Shown here piece by piece: positions 63,382 through 64,000 of a DNA stretch of 64,000 bases. Each line of letters opens with the position of its first letter. The stretch's first letter is position 1. The position numbers and the translations under genes are program-made. Under the pieces are notes generated by a model that saw only the letters and a list, made by a program, of their open reading frames with translations, was not told the DNA's origin and ran no database searches. The DNA comes from Acinetobacter seifertii (GTDB lineage: Bacteria > Pseudomonadota > Gammaproteobacteria > Pseudomonadales > Moraxellaceae): the NCBI RefSeq assembly GCF_000368065.1, contig NZ_KB851200.1:573827-637826 (forward strand), in the 5' to 3' direction.

Positions 63382-63996
63382 ATGCCTATGAAGCTTAAAG
63401 AATTAGCAGGTTGCGAGGAGTGCGATACCGTCTATCGTAGAGTTCCGCTTGCTTATGGAAAAAGAGCTTATTGTGTTTGCTGTGGTGCAGAGCTTTATCG
63501 GCATACTAAGCCATTTACGACTTTATTGGCCCTTATTTTAACGGCCTTAATCGTATTTGTTATTGCCAATAGCTTTCCGATTGTAAAGATTGAATTGCAA
63601 GGGAATATATCTGAAACCACTTTATTGGGTGCCGTATGGGTCATGTTTCATTATGATCGAGCTTTTGTCGGTGTCTTAATTTTAATTACCACGTTTATTG
63701 TGCCACTTTCATATTTGTTATTAATGGCCTATGTACTGGGTACGGTCAGTATATTTAAAAGACGACCAAAATTTTTAGTAGTTGTCTTACGAACGCTTTA
63801 TTTTATGAGAGTCTGGGGAATGGTTGAGGTATTCCTGATTGGAATTTTGGTCACCCTTGTAAAGTTAATGGGTATGGTGCTTGTTATTCCAGAAATTGCC
63901 TTGTGGGCATTTGCGGTTTTGAGCCTATTGATGGTTTATATTACGTCCATAAAGGTGAGCGATATATGGAACGAAATTGATAGGTCACCACTATGA
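63382..63996 (+). CDS. pqiA: Paraquat-inducible protein A (first PqiA module)
   Basis: The 204-residue protein has an N-terminal zinc-ribbon-like CEECD and CVCCG pair (about 11-36), and four membrane helices (TLLALILTALIVFVIANSFP first). This is one PqiA module; E. coli PqiA has two in one chain. PqiA works with MCE-domain PqiB and PqiC in lipid traffic between membranes. The next gene starts at 63993 in an ATGA overlap, which should be the second module. The start could also be the ATG at 63388. Confidence 0.92.
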   Translation: MPMKLKELAGCEECDTVYRRVPLAYGKRAYCVCCGAELYRHTKPFTTLLALILTALIVFVIANSFPIVKIELQGNISETTLLGAVWVMFHYDRAFVGVLILITTFIVPLSYLLLMAYVLGTVSIFKRRPKFLVVVLRTLYFMRVWGMVEVFLIGILVTLVKLMGMVLVIPEIALWAFAVLSLLMVYITSIKVSDIWNEIDRSPL

Positions 63997-64000
63997 AAAC
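63993..64000 (+). CDS. Start of the next gene in the pqi operon (partial)
   Basis: An ATG at 63993-63995 overlaps the pqiA stop (ATGA) and continues past the window edge. Only two codons are visible, so the identity, probably a second PqiA module, rests on operon context. Confidence 0.5.

Overview
The window reads as chromosomal DNA of an Acinetobacter of the calcoaceticus-baumannii complex. It is AT-rich and carries two marker sets for that group: the complete Csu chaperone-usher pilus operon (csuA/B-A-B-C-D-E) and the blue-light sensor blsA. Both match what I remember of A. baumannii closely but perhaps not exactly, so a sister species such as A. nosocomialis or A. pittii is possible. I had no database access; all names rest on motifs and memory of the families.

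Layout. 1-6.6 kb is core: YqeY and rpsU, divergent from tsaD, then an uncharacterised protein, a DUF815 ATPase, and a patatin-like lipase overlapping a kinase-like gene. 6.7-7.2 kb holds two tandem Leu-Trp tRNA pairs. 7.4-17.9 kb is a contact-dependent inhibition (CDI) island: cdiB, an unusually short cdiA with a VENN motif and unrecognised toxin tip, an overlapping cdiI, then a string of orphan immunity-like genes separated by decayed toxin and pretoxin scraps. 18.1-19.2 kb is a phage C4-like structured RNA in front of a TetR gene; a second copy of the same module lies at 52.0-53.1 kb. 20.7-26.3 kb is a beta-alanine catabolic cluster (LysR regulator, transaminase, semialdehyde dehydrogenase, permease). 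26.9-29.9 kb is a tightly overlapping four-gene cluster (acyl-CoA dehydrogenase, PIG-L deacetylase, methyltransferase, glycosyltransferase) of unknown product.

30.3-38.8 kb holds blsA, a PhaC-like hydrolase with a serine nucleophile, gltS, a Kef-type antiporter, and an SDR/DoxX-like/TetR group. Between that TetR gene and csu are four near-identical palindromes that look like an operator array. 39.3-45.4 kb is the csu operon, with a strong hairpin after the major subunit gene. 45.5-51.7 kb is a patch of small orphan genes with two duplicated families, a fragment of a lipid A acyltransferase gene and two very small disordered proteins. 53.1-57.6 kb carries a TetR regulator, an EamA transporter, an Ada protein that has lost three of four zinc ligands, and an SDR. 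57.6-61 kb is the aspartate decarboxylase/aspartate-alanine antiporter pair. The window closes with a tautomerase/carboxymuconolactone-decarboxylase pair divergent from a LysR gene, and pqiA.

The most interesting parts are the CDI graveyard, the two C4-like RNA/TetR modules whose long-range stem covaries between copies, the operator array upstream of csu, and the degenerate Ada.
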